Shown: positions 16,402 through 25,086 of the stretch, piece after piece
Layout: each line of letters begins with the position of its first letter
How positions within the stretch are numbered: position 1 is the stretch's first letter
Assembly (NCBI RefSeq): GCF_012927325.1
Contig: NZ_JABBGI010000008.1
Span: 101,120-165,119 of the forward strand
Source of the DNA: Chryseobacterium antibioticum
GTDB taxonomy: Bacteria; Bacteroidota; Bacteroidia; Flavobacteriales; Weeksellaceae
Length of the DNA: 64,000 bases
Direction of reading: 5' to 3'
Program-made: the position numbers and the translations under genes
Notes under the pieces: generated by a model
The model's input: the letters and a program-made list of their open reading frames with translations, nothing else
Told to the model about the DNA's origin: nothing
Databases searched by the model: none

Positions 16402-17076
16402 TTAAATCTTTTTGATGTGAGATAAAATCAGATCTATCGTTTCCTCTTTTGTAAGCTCTGTATTGTCAATAACAATAGCATCTTCAGCCTGCTTTAAAGG
16501 GGCGATTTCCCTTTCACTGTCGATCTTATCACGATCTATAAGGTTTTGCTTTACCTGATCTCTGTCTGCCTGAATTCCTAAGCTTGCCAGTTCAAAATAT
16601 CTTCTGTTGGTTCTTTCGTCTATACTGGCAGTAAGAAAAAATTTATAGTCCGCATTTGGCAGAACTACTGTCCCTATGTCACGTCCGTCCATAATAATGC
16701 CACCTTTTTCTGCCAGCGAACGTTGTGAATGAAGCAGGAAATCGCGCACTTCTTTCTGTTTGGCAACAACACTTACATTGTCTGAAACTTCATGGGTACG
16801 AATTTGTTTGGAAATATCAATATGATTGAGATAAAGAACCAGCTCGCCGTCATTATTTCTGAATTCAAGTTCTATCTGGTCTAATGAAGAAAACAGTTCC
16901 TGAAGATTGATGGAGCCATTCTCATCCATAGAGTTCTGTAAGGCAAACCATGTAACTCCCCTGTAAAGCGCACCGGTATCCAGATGTATAAGACCCAGTT
17001 TATCGGCAATGACTTTAGAAATTGAACTTTTTCCGGTAGACGAGTACCCATCGATAGCTATTACAGGTTTTTTCAT
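16402..17076 (-). CDS. cmk: cytidylate kinase
   Basis: Phosphorylates CMP/dCMP with ATP in pyrimidine nucleotide recycling. The 224 residues are full length. The P-loop is AIDGYSSTGKSSISK, the CMP-binding region begins LDTGALYRGVTW, and the conserved DGRDIGTVVLPNADYKFFLT block binds substrate. It lies downstream of porQ on the same strand with 83 bp between, a pairing common in Flavobacteriia. Confidence 0.96.
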   Translation of the reverse strand: MKKPVIAIDGYSSTGKSSISKVIADKLGLIHLDTGALYRGVTWFALQNSMDENGSINLQELFSSLDQIELEFRNNDGELVLYLNHIDISKQIRTHEVSDNVSVVAKQKEVRDFLLHSQRSLAEKGGIIMDGRDIGTVVLPNADYKFFLTASIDERTNRRYFELASLGIQADRDQVKQNLIDRDKIDSEREIAPLKQAEDAIVIDNTELTKEETIDLILSHIKKI

Positions 17077-17159
17077 ACCGCAAATTTCAAGAATTTTTTT
17101 AAAAAATCAAGACAACGCAGAAAAAAATATTTATTATTCTAAAGATTTTTTATTGAAAG

Positions 17160-18152
17160 CTATTCTCCTGCGTGACTGCTAAGGTCCATAGAGATGCCTA
17201 TCTGGTTCACATTGGAAGAGTTATGGTAGCGAACATGAGCGTAGTCTATTCGGAATCTTCTCAGCTTAATTCCAAATCCACCTGAAAGTCCTGAGAAGTT
17301 TCTCTGATCTGCTACGGCAAGTTCATTTCCTCTTTTTGCATTATAACCTAGTCTGATATTAAATGCTTTTTCCGGAAAAAGTTCTGCTCCGATAGAAAAG
17401 TGATCTGCCACTTTTCTTCCGAAACCGACTTCCTGTCCGTTTACATTAAATTCCGAAGAAATATCAAACTGCTGAAGATCGTGGGCGGTAATGGTAACAG
17501 CCAAAGGAATGGCTTTAAGGATTCTTGTATATCCCATATCTACCCTGAACGGAAGATTTTCTCTTGTTCCGTTAAAAGATTTCAGTTGAAAACCGAAATT
17601 TCTCATAACAAGGGAAAGGACTTCTTTATTCTTTTTATTATGGTAGGTAACTCCTGCTGTCCCTGAAACTGCAGAAGAAGTATAGTTGTCGATTTTGGAA
17701 GTGATGAAATTGATGCCTCCACCAATGGTCCAGTCTTCTTCGAACTGATAGGCATAACCAGCGCCAATGGCCACGTCTGAAGCTTTGAATTCTCCATTTT
17801 CGTAACCGCTTTCATCGGTTCTGGGAATACTTCCGTAAGTCATGTATCTGGCATTGATGGTAGCCATATGCCCGTTATCGAAATCTCTGGCATAGGAGAC
17901 TGTACCGTATTTAGAGTCAGCAAGGTAAGCTGCGGCGTTCACTGAAAGCTGTTTGTCTGAATCTTTATTTAATAGAGCCGGGTTTGCAATAGCAAAGGAA
18001 ACATCATGGTCTCTGATAGAAATTGCATCACCACCCAGGGCAGCCTGTCGGGCAGATACAGGGATGTTTAAGAAAGGATAAACATTTGTTCCTGTTTGTG
18101 CATAAGAAACAATTCCTGACAGAAATAATGAAAAAATGACAATTTTCTTCAA
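17160..18152 (-). CDS. porQ: type IX secretion system protein PorQ
   Basis: A 330-residue outer-membrane beta-barrel protein needed for the Bacteroidota type IX secretion system in Porphyromonas. It has a Sec signal peptide (cleavage near VSYAQ), then VYPFLNIPVSARQAALGGDAI, typical of the PorV/PorQ (FadL-like) family, and barrel strands throughout. It neighbours cmk. No other type IX component is in the window; those genes are normally scattered in this phylum. The assignment rests on the N-terminal family block and the cmk neighbour. Confidence 0.88.
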   Translation of the reverse strand: MKKIVIFSLFLSGIVSYAQTGTNVYPFLNIPVSARQAALGGDAISIRDHDVSFAIANPALLNKDSDKQLSVNAAAYLADSKYGTVSYARDFDNGHMATINARYMTYGSIPRTDESGYENGEFKASDVAIGAGYAYQFEEDWTIGGGINFITSKIDNYTSSAVSGTAGVTYHNKKNKEVLSLVMRNFGFQLKSFNGTRENLPFRVDMGYTRILKAIPLAVTITAHDLQQFDISSEFNVNGQEVGFGRKVADHFSIGAELFPEKAFNIRLGYNAKRGNELAVADQRNFSGLSGGFGIKLRRFRIDYAHVRYHNSSNVNQIGISMDLSSHAGE

Positions 18153-18257
18153 TTCAATTTATAATTAATGCAAAAATAATCCTTTTTCGTACTTATCAAA
18201 ATATTTCTGACATTATTTCTACGTAAATATTTTTCTTTTTTCAATATTTTTAATGAT

Positions 18258-18265
18258 TATATTTG
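18258..18265 (+). promoter_or_regulatory. candidate -7 promoter element of pyrH
   Basis: The sequence tatatttg fits the Bacteroidota -7 consensus TAnnTTTG. It lies 53 bases upstream of the pyrH ATG in the 166-bp divergent porQ-pyrH region. Confidence 0.5.
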
Positions 18266-18309
18266 CAAAATCAAATTTCGGAGAAAATTACTCCGGTAAA
18301 GTTTATTAA

Positions 18310-19026
<717 letters not shown>

Positions 19027-19165
19027 GTAGCCAGGTGGCAGATAGTAGGTTGCAGGTAATTTGAAGATTTAGAAATTACGGATTGCTTATTATTCATTAC
19101 TGATCATTTATATTTATCAATCATCATTTATAAAAATGTGTAATTTATCAAATTTTAACTATATA
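19027..19165. repeat. degenerate intergenic repeat between pyrH and frr
   Basis: The spacer contains loosely repeated ATTACTGATCATTTAT / ATTTATCAATCATCATTTAT units preceded by ggtggcagatagtaggttgc. This resembles the heptad-like spacer repeats elsewhere in the window but is a different unit. No ORF was seen. Confidence 0.4.
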
Positions 19166-19720
19166 ATGGAAGAATTAGATCTTATATTAGAATCTGTAAA
19201 GCACGACATGGATGGGGCTGTAAAGCACCTGGATCATGCATTTCAAAGAATTAGAGCAGGACGTGCTTCTACGTCTATGGTTCAGGATGTCATGGTAGAA
19301 TATTACGGAGCTCCGACTCCTATTAACCAGGTTGCTAACGTTTCTGTGCCTGATGCGATGACGATCTCTATCCAGCCTTGGGACAGAACGGCTATCGGTG
19401 CTATTGAAAAAGCGATTATCAATTCAAATTTAGGTTTTGCACCTTCTAATAACGGGGAAAATATTATCCTTAACGTTCCGCCTTTAACAGAAGAAAGAAG
19501 AAGGGAACTGGCAAAACAGGCTAAAGTAGAAGCAGAAAATACAAAAATAACGGTAAGAAATGCAAGACAGGATGGTTTGAAAGAACTTAAAAAACTGGAA
19601 GGTGTTTCTGAAGATATTCTAAAAGGTGTTGAAGACGAAATCCAGGGTTTTACTGACAAGTATGTGAAGCTTTGCGATGAGCATCTTAAGACCAAGGAAG
19701 CTGAAATTATGAAAGTATAA
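19166..19720 (+). CDS. frr: ribosome recycling factor
   Basis: Splits post-termination ribosomes together with EF-G. From the ATG at 19166 the protein is 184 residues, the family length; an ATG at 19136 would add ten non-conserved residues, so I reject it. Conserved segments are FQRIRAGRASTSMVQDVMVEYYG and the C-terminal helical arm LTEERRRELAKQAKVEAENTKITVRNARQDG. A clear terminator follows 22 bp after the stop, closing the pyrH-frr unit. Confidence 0.97.
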   Translation: MEELDLILESVKHDMDGAVKHLDHAFQRIRAGRASTSMVQDVMVEYYGAPTPINQVANVSVPDAMTISIQPWDRTAIGAIEKAIINSNLGFAPSNNGENIILNVPPLTEERRRELAKQAKVEAENTKITVRNARQDGLKELKKLEGVSEDILKGVEDEIQGFTDKYVKLCDEHLKTKEAEIMKV

Positions 19721-19741
19721 TTTTCAAGCTTACAAATATAT

Positions 19742-19770
19742 AAAGCACCTTTTTACAGGTGCTTTTGTTT
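19742..19770 (+). terminator. rho-independent terminator after frr
   Basis: Stem aaagcacct (19742-19750) pairs with aggtgcttt (19757-19765), loop ttttac, then tgtttta. It can also serve the converging phzF-like gene, which ends at 19775. Confidence 0.85.
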
Positions 19771-19774
19771 TATG

Positions 19775-20674
19775 TTACAACAGGGTGGTTTTGAAAATAG
19801 CAACGGCATTTCCTTTGATTTTTACCAGTTCCGGCTTTCCATTGTTTACCGTTACTTTTACATTCACCATTCCCAGGCGATTAATCTGCTCACCTTGTCT
19901 GCCATTAAACTCGAAATAATCTTTCTGATAGTTTACCAGTTGATTCTGTACCAGATATCCTCCTAACGGGCCATTTGCATTTCCGGTTACGGGATCTTCT
20001 GTAATTCCTATGGCGGGGGCAAACATTCTTCCGTAGGTCAGGATATCCTCATGATCGGAATCAAATGTAAATACAAAATAGCCATTACATCCTATTTCCT
20101 TACTTAATGCAGTCAGAGCGGTCATATCAGGCTGAAGCCTGTTCAGCTTTTCTCTGCTTTTTATGCCAACCATCACTTTAGAGTGTCCGGTAGAATCGAT
20201 CTGTATGGGACAGTTTTCTTCAAGGTCAGAAGAATCCAGGTGTAGTGCGGAAAGCAGTTTTTGAGTGGTTTTATCATCGAATTCCGGACTTAATGTAAAA
20301 GATCCCTGTGTCATGGTGATTTGATAATCATCATCTGTTTTTTCGACTTCAACAGGAAGGATTCCAATTTTAGTACGAATCCGCAAAGTACAGGAGCTAA
20401 GATTATCCTCCAGTGCTTTGGCATAAAGTGCTGCAATCGTAGCATGTCCACATGACGGAACTTCTATAGATGGAGTGAAATACCGGATCATATAATCACT
20501 TTCGTCGTCTGCAGGCGAAAAAATAAAAGCTGTTTCTGAGTTATTAAGCTCCTTTGCTATTGCCTGCATATTTTCATCACTCAGTCCATCTGCATTAAGG
20601 ACAACACCAGCTGGGTTTCCTTTAAACTTTTCCGTAGTAAAAGAGTCTATCTGATAAATTAGGGTGTTCTTCAT
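19775..20674 (-). CDS. PhzF-family isomerase
   Basis: A 299-residue protein of the PhzF/diaminopimelate-epimerase fold. The catalytic Glu of the family is in ELNNSETAFIFSP (about residue 48). GNPAGVVLN near the start, PSCGHATIAALYA and the C-terminal DPVTGNANGPLGGY are the other hallmarks. Phenazine genes are absent, so this is one of the many PhzF relatives of unknown substrate. It converges on frr. Confidence 0.92.
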   Translation of the reverse strand: MKNTLIYQIDSFTTEKFKGNPAGVVLNADGLSDENMQAIAKELNNSETAFIFSPADDESDYMIRYFTPSIEVPSCGHATIAALYAKALEDNLSSCTLRIRTKIGILPVEVEKTDDDYQITMTQGSFTLSPEFDDKTTQKLLSALHLDSSDLEENCPIQIDSTGHSKVMVGIKSREKLNRLQPDMTALTALSKEIGCNGYFVFTFDSDHEDILTYGRMFAPAIGITEDPVTGNANGPLGGYLVQNQLVNYQKDYFEFNGRQGEQINRLGMVNVKVTVNNGKPELVKIKGNAVAIFKTTLL

Positions 20675-20827
20675 ATCTAAGAGTACTATTGAACTGTAAA
20701 TATACTGAGTGTTTTTATTGAATAAGTTGTCAATTGATAATTATATTTTAAAAAAAAGTTTTTGACATCCGGATTCCTGGCAATGGACATGATGAAGAAA
20801 TTCCGAAAGACTTGCAGGTAAAAAAAA

Positions 20828-20847
20828 AGACTTTCAATAGAAAGTCT
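20828..20847 (-). terminator. hairpin with A-tract, probable terminator of the PP2C gene group
   Basis: Stem agactttc (20828-20835) pairs with gaaagtct (20840-20847) around aata. An A-run at 20820-20828 would give a U-tail on the minus strand. The only minus-strand genes it could serve end at 21483, and the IS200 element now lies between them and this hairpin. Confidence 0.65.
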
Positions 20848-20926
20848 CTCGATATATTTTTATTGGTCTCAGAAATAGTTAAAACTATGCACTTTAGTGC
20901 ATTTTACTTTCAGTTTCTAAAAATGT

Positions 20927-20934
20927 TATCTTTG
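20927..20934 (+). promoter_or_regulatory. internal -7 element of the IS200-type transposase
   Basis: The sequence tatctttg fits TAnnTTTG and lies only 4 bases before the GTG start at 20939. A transcript from it would be leaderless or nearly so. Confidence 0.5.
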
Positions 20935-20938
20935 TTTT

Positions 20939-21373
20939 GTGGATTATCAACGTAGCAATGGTCATAGTGTAAGTAGGTTAACAGCACATATTGTATGGGT
21001 TACTAAATATCGTTTTCCAGTATTGGAGGGTGATATTAAATTACGCTGTCGTAGTATTTTGCTTCAAATTTGCCAGGCAGAAGATATTAGAATTTTGAAA
21101 GGAGTTGTCTCTAAAGATCATGTTCATATGCATATAGAATATCGCCCTAATCAAGATATAAGTAGTCTTGTTAAACTATTCAAAGGTCGAAGCTCTAGGA
21201 AACTTCAAATTGAATTTCCTGAATTGAAACAACGTTATTGGGGACGTCATTTTTGGGCAATAGGATTTGGTTGTTGGAGCACTGGCAATATTACGGATGA
21301 AATGCTTAACGAGTATTTGGAACATCATCGAAACCCAACTGATCAAGACCAAAGTAATTTTATCATTGAGTAG
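20939..21373 (+). CDS. tnpA: IS200/IS605-family transposase TnpA, copy 1
   Basis: A 144-residue Y1 HUH transposase. The HUH pair is His61/His63 in KDHVHMHIEY, and the nucleophilic Tyr is Tyr126 in MLNEYLEHH. It starts with GTG; the N-terminal block RLTAHIVWVTKYRFPVL and RYWGRHFWAIGFGCWSTGNI are classical. The protein is identical to that of copy 2, so the element has probably moved recently and both copies look intact. Confidence 0.95.
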   Translation: MDYQRSNGHSVSRLTAHIVWVTKYRFPVLEGDIKLRCRSILLQICQAEDIRILKGVVSKDHVHMHIEYRPNQDISSLVKLFKGRSSRKLQIEFPELKQRYWGRHFWAIGFGCWSTGNITDEMLNEYLEHHRNPTDQDQSNFIIE

Positions 21374-21482
21374 TAATACTCGAATCGTGGACTTTAAGTC
21401 CACAAACCAAACCTATGGACTTTAAGTCCATAGTGGTTTAGTTTGTGTGTTTTGTAAATCTATTTTTTGTCAAGGGATGTGG

Positions 21483-22223
21483 TTAATGTTCCCGTATAAT
21501 TCTGATCATAGCAAGGTCATCCGTTGGTTTTAATCCATAATGATGTTCCAGTTTTTTGAGTTTTCTGTTGAGCATTTCTTCGGTGTCATGATAAGATTGA
21601 TCGGTCATCAGATATTCAACAATATTTATTTGTTCCTCGTTATCCGTTTTTTTGATTTTGGTAAAGGTCAGAATACCGTCTGTCGCAATAGAAATGTCAC
21701 TCAGATGGTCAAAAAATATTTTTTGATGTTGATGAGCATACCATTCTTCAAAATCTTCATGAAGATGATATGCTAAGTAATCTGGCTTATTATCTCTGTC
21801 AAATTCCGTTATTTTGCCATTAATACTGATCACTCCGTCTCCGATTGATAAAACAACACCCTTATTTTCCTTGCTGTTATAGAGAAGAATGACGAGCGTG
21901 GACAACAGTTCTTTTTCATCCAACATGAGGCGGTTTTTAACAAAGACCAACTCTTTGAATAGATTCCGTACAATTTCTTTTAATTCTTCATCCAGGCTTT
22001 TTGTACCGCTGTTTTCGTAAAGATCTTTATAGCCTTTTTCGATTGCCGTTTTTCGCAGAAGCTTTCCAATAAGGGTTGATGCAAAGTGGCTGTCCATTGC
22101 TGTTGAGCAGCCGTCCATTATGGCACATATCAATTGATCGGAACCAATTTTCTTTATTAACAAATCGTCTTCACAGTGATGGGTATGATAATCTCCCATC
22201 TGAAGGGCAGAGTAAATATTCAT
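21483..22223 (-). CDS. PP2C-family serine/threonine protein phosphatase
   Basis: A 246-residue metal-dependent phosphatase. Acidic metal ligands can be placed in HCEDDLLI (in place of the usual R-x-x-N-E-D), AIMDGCSTAMDSHFAS (the DG motif), ISIATDGILTF and the terminal DDLAMIRI, so the active site looks complete though the first motif is diverged. No partner kinase or FHA protein is in the window. It is the last gene of a minus-strand run with two small unknown proteins upstream. The downstream terminator is displaced by the IS200 element. Role: probable signalling phosphatase, target unknown. Confidence 0.82.
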   Translation of the reverse strand: MNIYSALQMGDYHTHHCEDDLLIKKIGSDQLICAIMDGCSTAMDSHFASTLIGKLLRKTAIEKGYKDLYENSGTKSLDEELKEIVRNLFKELVFVKNRLMLDEKELLSTLVILLYNSKENKGVVLSIGDGVISINGKITEFDRDNKPDYLAYHLHEDFEEWYAHQHQKIFFDHLSDISIATDGILTFTKIKKTDNEEQINIVEYLMTDQSYHDTEEMLNRKLKKLEHHYGLKPTDDLAMIRIIREH

Positions 22224-22289
22224 TGACTGTAAAAATACTTTTAATTTTGGAAGTTGAAAATGGTTAATGAATTTGAAATGAATATTTCA

Positions 22290-22601
22290 TCAGCTGATCA
22301 ATTCTCCGTTTACGAGCTTTATTGTTTTCCCGGGTTGTTCAAATTTCCATCCCAGATCAATAGCTTCCATTATTTTGGATTTGATGAGTTTTGGAGTAAT
22401 AGTCATCGACTCCCGACCGTAGTCAATGGATCTGCAGAAACCTGTATATATGAGCAGAAGTTGCCCTTCACTTCCATGCTGTACAGGAATTCCATAGTCT
22501 TCATTATGCTTTTCGTTATGGGAAACAATCTTTCTTATTTTCCAGTAAAAAACCTGATCATCGATGACAATTTTCCGCAGTCCTTTTTTTGCTAAAGCCA
22601 T
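22290..22601 (-). CDS. uncharacterised small protein
   Basis: A 103-residue soluble protein beginning MALAKKGLRKIVIDDQVFYW and containing RKIVSHNEKHNEDYGIPVQH. I do not recognise a family with certainty. No signal peptide or transmembrane segment is seen; basic at the start, mixed beta/alpha pattern. It lies 66 bp upstream of the PP2C gene and 8 bp downstream of a membrane protein gene, so the three are likely cotranscribed. Confidence 0.65.
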   Translation of the reverse strand: MALAKKGLRKIVIDDQVFYWKIRKIVSHNEKHNEDYGIPVQHGSEGQLLLIYTGFCRSIDYGRESMTITPKLIKSKIMEAIDLGWKFEQPGKTIKLVNGELIS

Positions 22602-22609
22602 ACTATCTC

Positions 22610-23236
22610 TTATTTTTTAGATATTTTCTTCAGATCATGAATTGCTTTTTCCATTCTTCCCTCCCAACCTTTTCCATTCCTTTTGTCAAGATACGGATGG
22701 GTCAATTCACTATATTTTTCCTGAGCTTTTTGATCAATTCGATCAATGCTACATCCTGTGTTTTTATAAACAATACCATATCTTTTACAGATACTGTCTA
22801 CCTTTTTATTTGTTTTTTCATCATGAACAGAAAGAGACAAGCCACCTGCATATCTAATCACAATCTGACCTTTTCTAATATCTTTTTCAGCTTCCTTGGT
22901 ATAAGAATCCTCTTGATTTCTGAGCTCTGTTTTGTTCTTTATAAATCCATCGGCAGCTATGTAAACAAAAAATGCCAGAGCCAGAGCATTTAGAAGCAGA
23001 AACACACTTAAAAATTTACTTTTAAAGTTTAATTTTTTAAAATCCAAACTACTCACCAGATAAGAAGCCAATGCAGTCACAGCAAAAATGGCTGGCAGGT
23101 ACTGGAGCTGACACTCTTTAATCATGTACCACAAATCAAACTGCATAGGATAATTCATAAAATAATAGCTTGCAATATACATGGCAGTCACCAGCAATAG
23201 GACAGTTAAATTGATGATAATAAGTTTTTTGTACAT
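22610..23236 (-). CDS. uncharacterised membrane protein
   Basis: A 208-residue protein with three predicted hydrophobic segments in the first 95 residues (about 5-27, 48-64 and 76-94). A soluble domain of about 110 residues rich in Lys/Glu follows, ending in HDLKKISKK. The soluble part contains CKRYGIVYKNTGCS, which might form a disulfide if periplasmic. Not recognised. It is the first gene of the group leading to the PP2C gene, with an AT-rich 122-bp promoter region upstream. Confidence 0.65.
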   Translation of the reverse strand: MYKKLIIINLTVLLLVTAMYIASYYFMNYPMQFDLWYMIKECQLQYLPAIFAVTALASYLVSSLDFKKLNFKSKFLSVFLLLNALALAFFVYIAADGFIKNKTELRNQEDSYTKEAEKDIRKGQIVIRYAGGLSLSVHDEKTNKKVDSICKRYGIVYKNTGCSIDRIDQKAQEKYSELTHPYLDKRNGKGWEGRMEKAIHDLKKISKK

Positions 23237-23358
23237 ATCAGAGAACTTTACTCATTTAAAAATAAGGTTTTCTACCGATACTAACAGATAAACGGTTTTA
23301 TAATTTCAATACTTTGAGCTAAAAAAACAAAAGAAAGAGGATAAGAAATAGTAAAATT

Positions 23359-23835
23359 CTATTCATGATTTACTTTCCTATAGATAACCTCCTGATCTTT
23401 TAATCCATAGGTAGCACAATCTTCTGAAGTAAGATCTATAAGATCAAAAAACAGGTGAAAACTGTAGGTGTGTTCATTGGTTAGCTTAGTATACTGGATG
23501 GTTTCTTTGACAGGGATGGTATAGGTGAAAGCCTGCCCGGGTTTCAGTTTTACTGTACTTTTGATACAGTCCTTGAAACAATCTACGTCAGCAGTATAGT
23601 TGATTTTGTTTCCAGCGTTGGGACTATTTTCTGTAATTTTTATAAGTTGCATTCTGTAGGCTGAGAAATCTTTGTTGATCTTGACTTTCTTGTTACCTGT
23701 ATTGGTGACGGAAAGCTTTACAATTCCCTTCTCCTGTAAGCTGGAGGTATTAGGCTCAAGTCGTAATGTGCATTCATCCTGAGCGAATAAACATGAAGTG
23801 TAGAATACCAGTGCAATAAATAGAACCTGTTTCAT
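23359..23835 (-). CDS. uncharacterised exported protein
   Basis: From the ATG at 23835 the product is 158 residues with a Sec signal peptide MKQVLFIALVFYTSCLFAQ. A longer frame to 23955 adds an unlikely N terminus before that signal and is rejected. The mature part resembles an immunoglobulin-like periplasmic domain, with alternating strands such as KGIVKLSVTNTGNKKVKINK, and has a Cys pair near DCFKDC. Function unknown. Confidence 0.6.
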   Translation of the reverse strand: MKQVLFIALVFYTSCLFAQDECTLRLEPNTSSLQEKGIVKLSVTNTGNKKVKINKDFSAYRMQLIKITENSPNAGNKINYTADVDCFKDCIKSTVKLKPGQAFTYTIPVKETIQYTKLTNEHTYSFHLFFDLIDLTSEDCATYGLKDQEVIYRKVNHE

Positions 23836-23897
23836 CAATAAATTATTAATCCTAAGATACTTAAAAAAATAAATAGTTGAAGTACTTAAAAACAGAA

Positions 23898-23938
23898 AAA
23901 GGACCACGAAAACCCTCAGCAGATTTTCGTAGTCCTTT
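23898..23938. terminator. long hairpin, probable terminator of the Imm22-like gene
   Basis: Stem aaaggaccacgaaaa (23898-23912) pairs with ttttcgtagtccttt (23924-23938) with one mismatch. A-rich sequence on the left gives a U-tail for the minus strand. It separates the Imm22-like gene from the exported-protein gene downstream. Confidence 0.75.
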
Positions 23939-23961
23939 ATTGAAGCATTTTTCATTGAAGA

Positions 23962-24360
23962 CTAGATGTTATATGCAATCTCACCGATGTAGTATAAAGC
24001 ATACTCTTCCTCATTCACAGAAACAGGATTGGGGATGGCATGTTTATTGGCAAAAATAATAGCATTTACCGGAGTTTCCAGGCCAAGTTCGTTGATCTTT
24101 TGTTCAACAATGGGAAGCCATTGATCGGCATAAGAATAATCTGTAAACTTTTCATAAATACCTAAACTTTCATCTTCAAAACCATACTCCAAAAAATCAT
24201 AGTCAAACCATTGTATTTTCTGCGATTTAGCAAATTTTGAGACGTAAAGGTCTTCATTTTCTTCTTCTGTATAATAACTTTCATCTTCTTCAGCAAAATC
24301 ATTAAAGTCATCTTCATTTTTAAAATATCCCAACCAAAAGTGTGAAATCTCTTTCTCCAT
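23962..24360 (-). CDS. Imm22/DUF4284-like protein
   Basis: A very acidic 132-residue protein. The start ISHFWLGYFKNEDDFNDF and the later YSYADQWLP and YYIGEIAYNI resemble the Imm22 (DUF4284) family, described as immunity proteins of polymorphic toxin systems. No toxin gene is visible next to it, so it may be an orphan immunity gene or a family member with another role. It sits 27 bp downstream of the YdeI-like gene, with a terminator following. Confidence 0.62.
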   Translation of the reverse strand: MEKEISHFWLGYFKNEDDFNDFAEEDESYYTEEENEDLYVSKFAKSQKIQWFDYDFLEYGFEDESLGIYEKFTDYSYADQWLPIVEQKINELGLETPVNAIIFANKHAIPNPVSVNEEEYALYYIGEIAYNI

Positions 24361-24387
24361 AAATTATTTTTTAAGTATACCGTATGT

Positions 24388-24942
24388 TTATTGTAATCTT
24401 CTCGAATGTTCGCTTTCATTAATGACCTTTTCCAGTCTTGAAAGCCTTGTTTTTTCCTGTTTGGCACTCATCAGCCAATGAATAATGGTCTTTTTATAAG
24501 ACGGCGCCTGCTTTTCAAAAAATTCCCAGGCATTATGATGGGTTTTAAACTCTTTTTCATACGCAGAATCAAGAATAAGCTCTTTTTCATGCGAATAAAT
24601 TCCTGTTTTTTCTTCTTTTCTTGCTTCAAATGCTTTCTGTCCTTCAGGAGTCATAAGTCCTGCTTTTGTCAGCTCTTCAACTTTTTTAATATTGATAATG
24701 CTCCAGTTGCTGTTCGGTTTTCTTGGAGTAAACCGGTTATAATAACTTTCTGCATCTATGGATCTTCTGACCCCATCTATCCATCCGAAACATAAAGCCT
24801 GATCTACAGACTCAGACCAGTTCATAGAAGCTTTTCCAGTGCCTTTTTTATAAAAACCTACCAGAACTTCCTTTTCTTTCATATGATGCTCTCCCAGCCA
24901 TTTTCTGAAATCTTCGGGGGTTGCAAAAAATATAGGAGTCAT
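24388..24942 (-). CDS. YdeI/OmpD-associated family protein
   Basis: A 184-residue cytoplasmic protein. The family block is WSESVDQALCFGWIDGVRRSID followed by YYNRFTPRKPNSNWSIIN, both diagnostic for the YdeI/OmpD-associated group (a bacteriocin-protection annotation is often attached, with little direct evidence). The C-terminal half is helical and basic. It heads a short minus-strand unit with the Imm22-like gene. Confidence 0.85.
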   Translation of the reverse strand: MTPIFFATPEDFRKWLGEHHMKEKEVLVGFYKKGTGKASMNWSESVDQALCFGWIDGVRRSIDAESYYNRFTPRKPNSNWSIINIKKVEELTKAGLMTPEGQKAFEARKEEKTGIYSHEKELILDSAYEKEFKTHHNAWEFFEKQAPSYKKTIIHWLMSAKQEKTRLSRLEKVINESEHSRRLQ

Positions 24943-25086
24943 GGGGAATGTTTTTATGGGTATTAAAATGTAATATTACAAAACTTTTCTTTTAAATGAG
25001 AATTTGAACAGGATAAAGTCAGGACCTCAAAAAATAGGGAGATCAACTTTTTTATCGTAATTTTATTCAGGTAAAATTGGTATACA

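Larger units (their letters stand above)
20859..21442 (+). mobile_element. IS200/IS605-family element, copy 1 (tnpA only)
   Basis: The limits come from comparison with the inverted copy at 59611-60194: the two share 584 bp and diverge immediately outside. There are no terminal inverted repeats or target duplication, as expected for single-strand HUH transposition. The left end holds a small hairpin (atgcac...gtgcat, 20887-20902). The right end has two palindromes, 21387-21403 and 21413-21433, sharing the core tggactttaagtcca. No tnpB is present, so it is IS200-type. It separates the PP2C gene from a hairpin that looks like its terminator. Confidence 0.92.
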
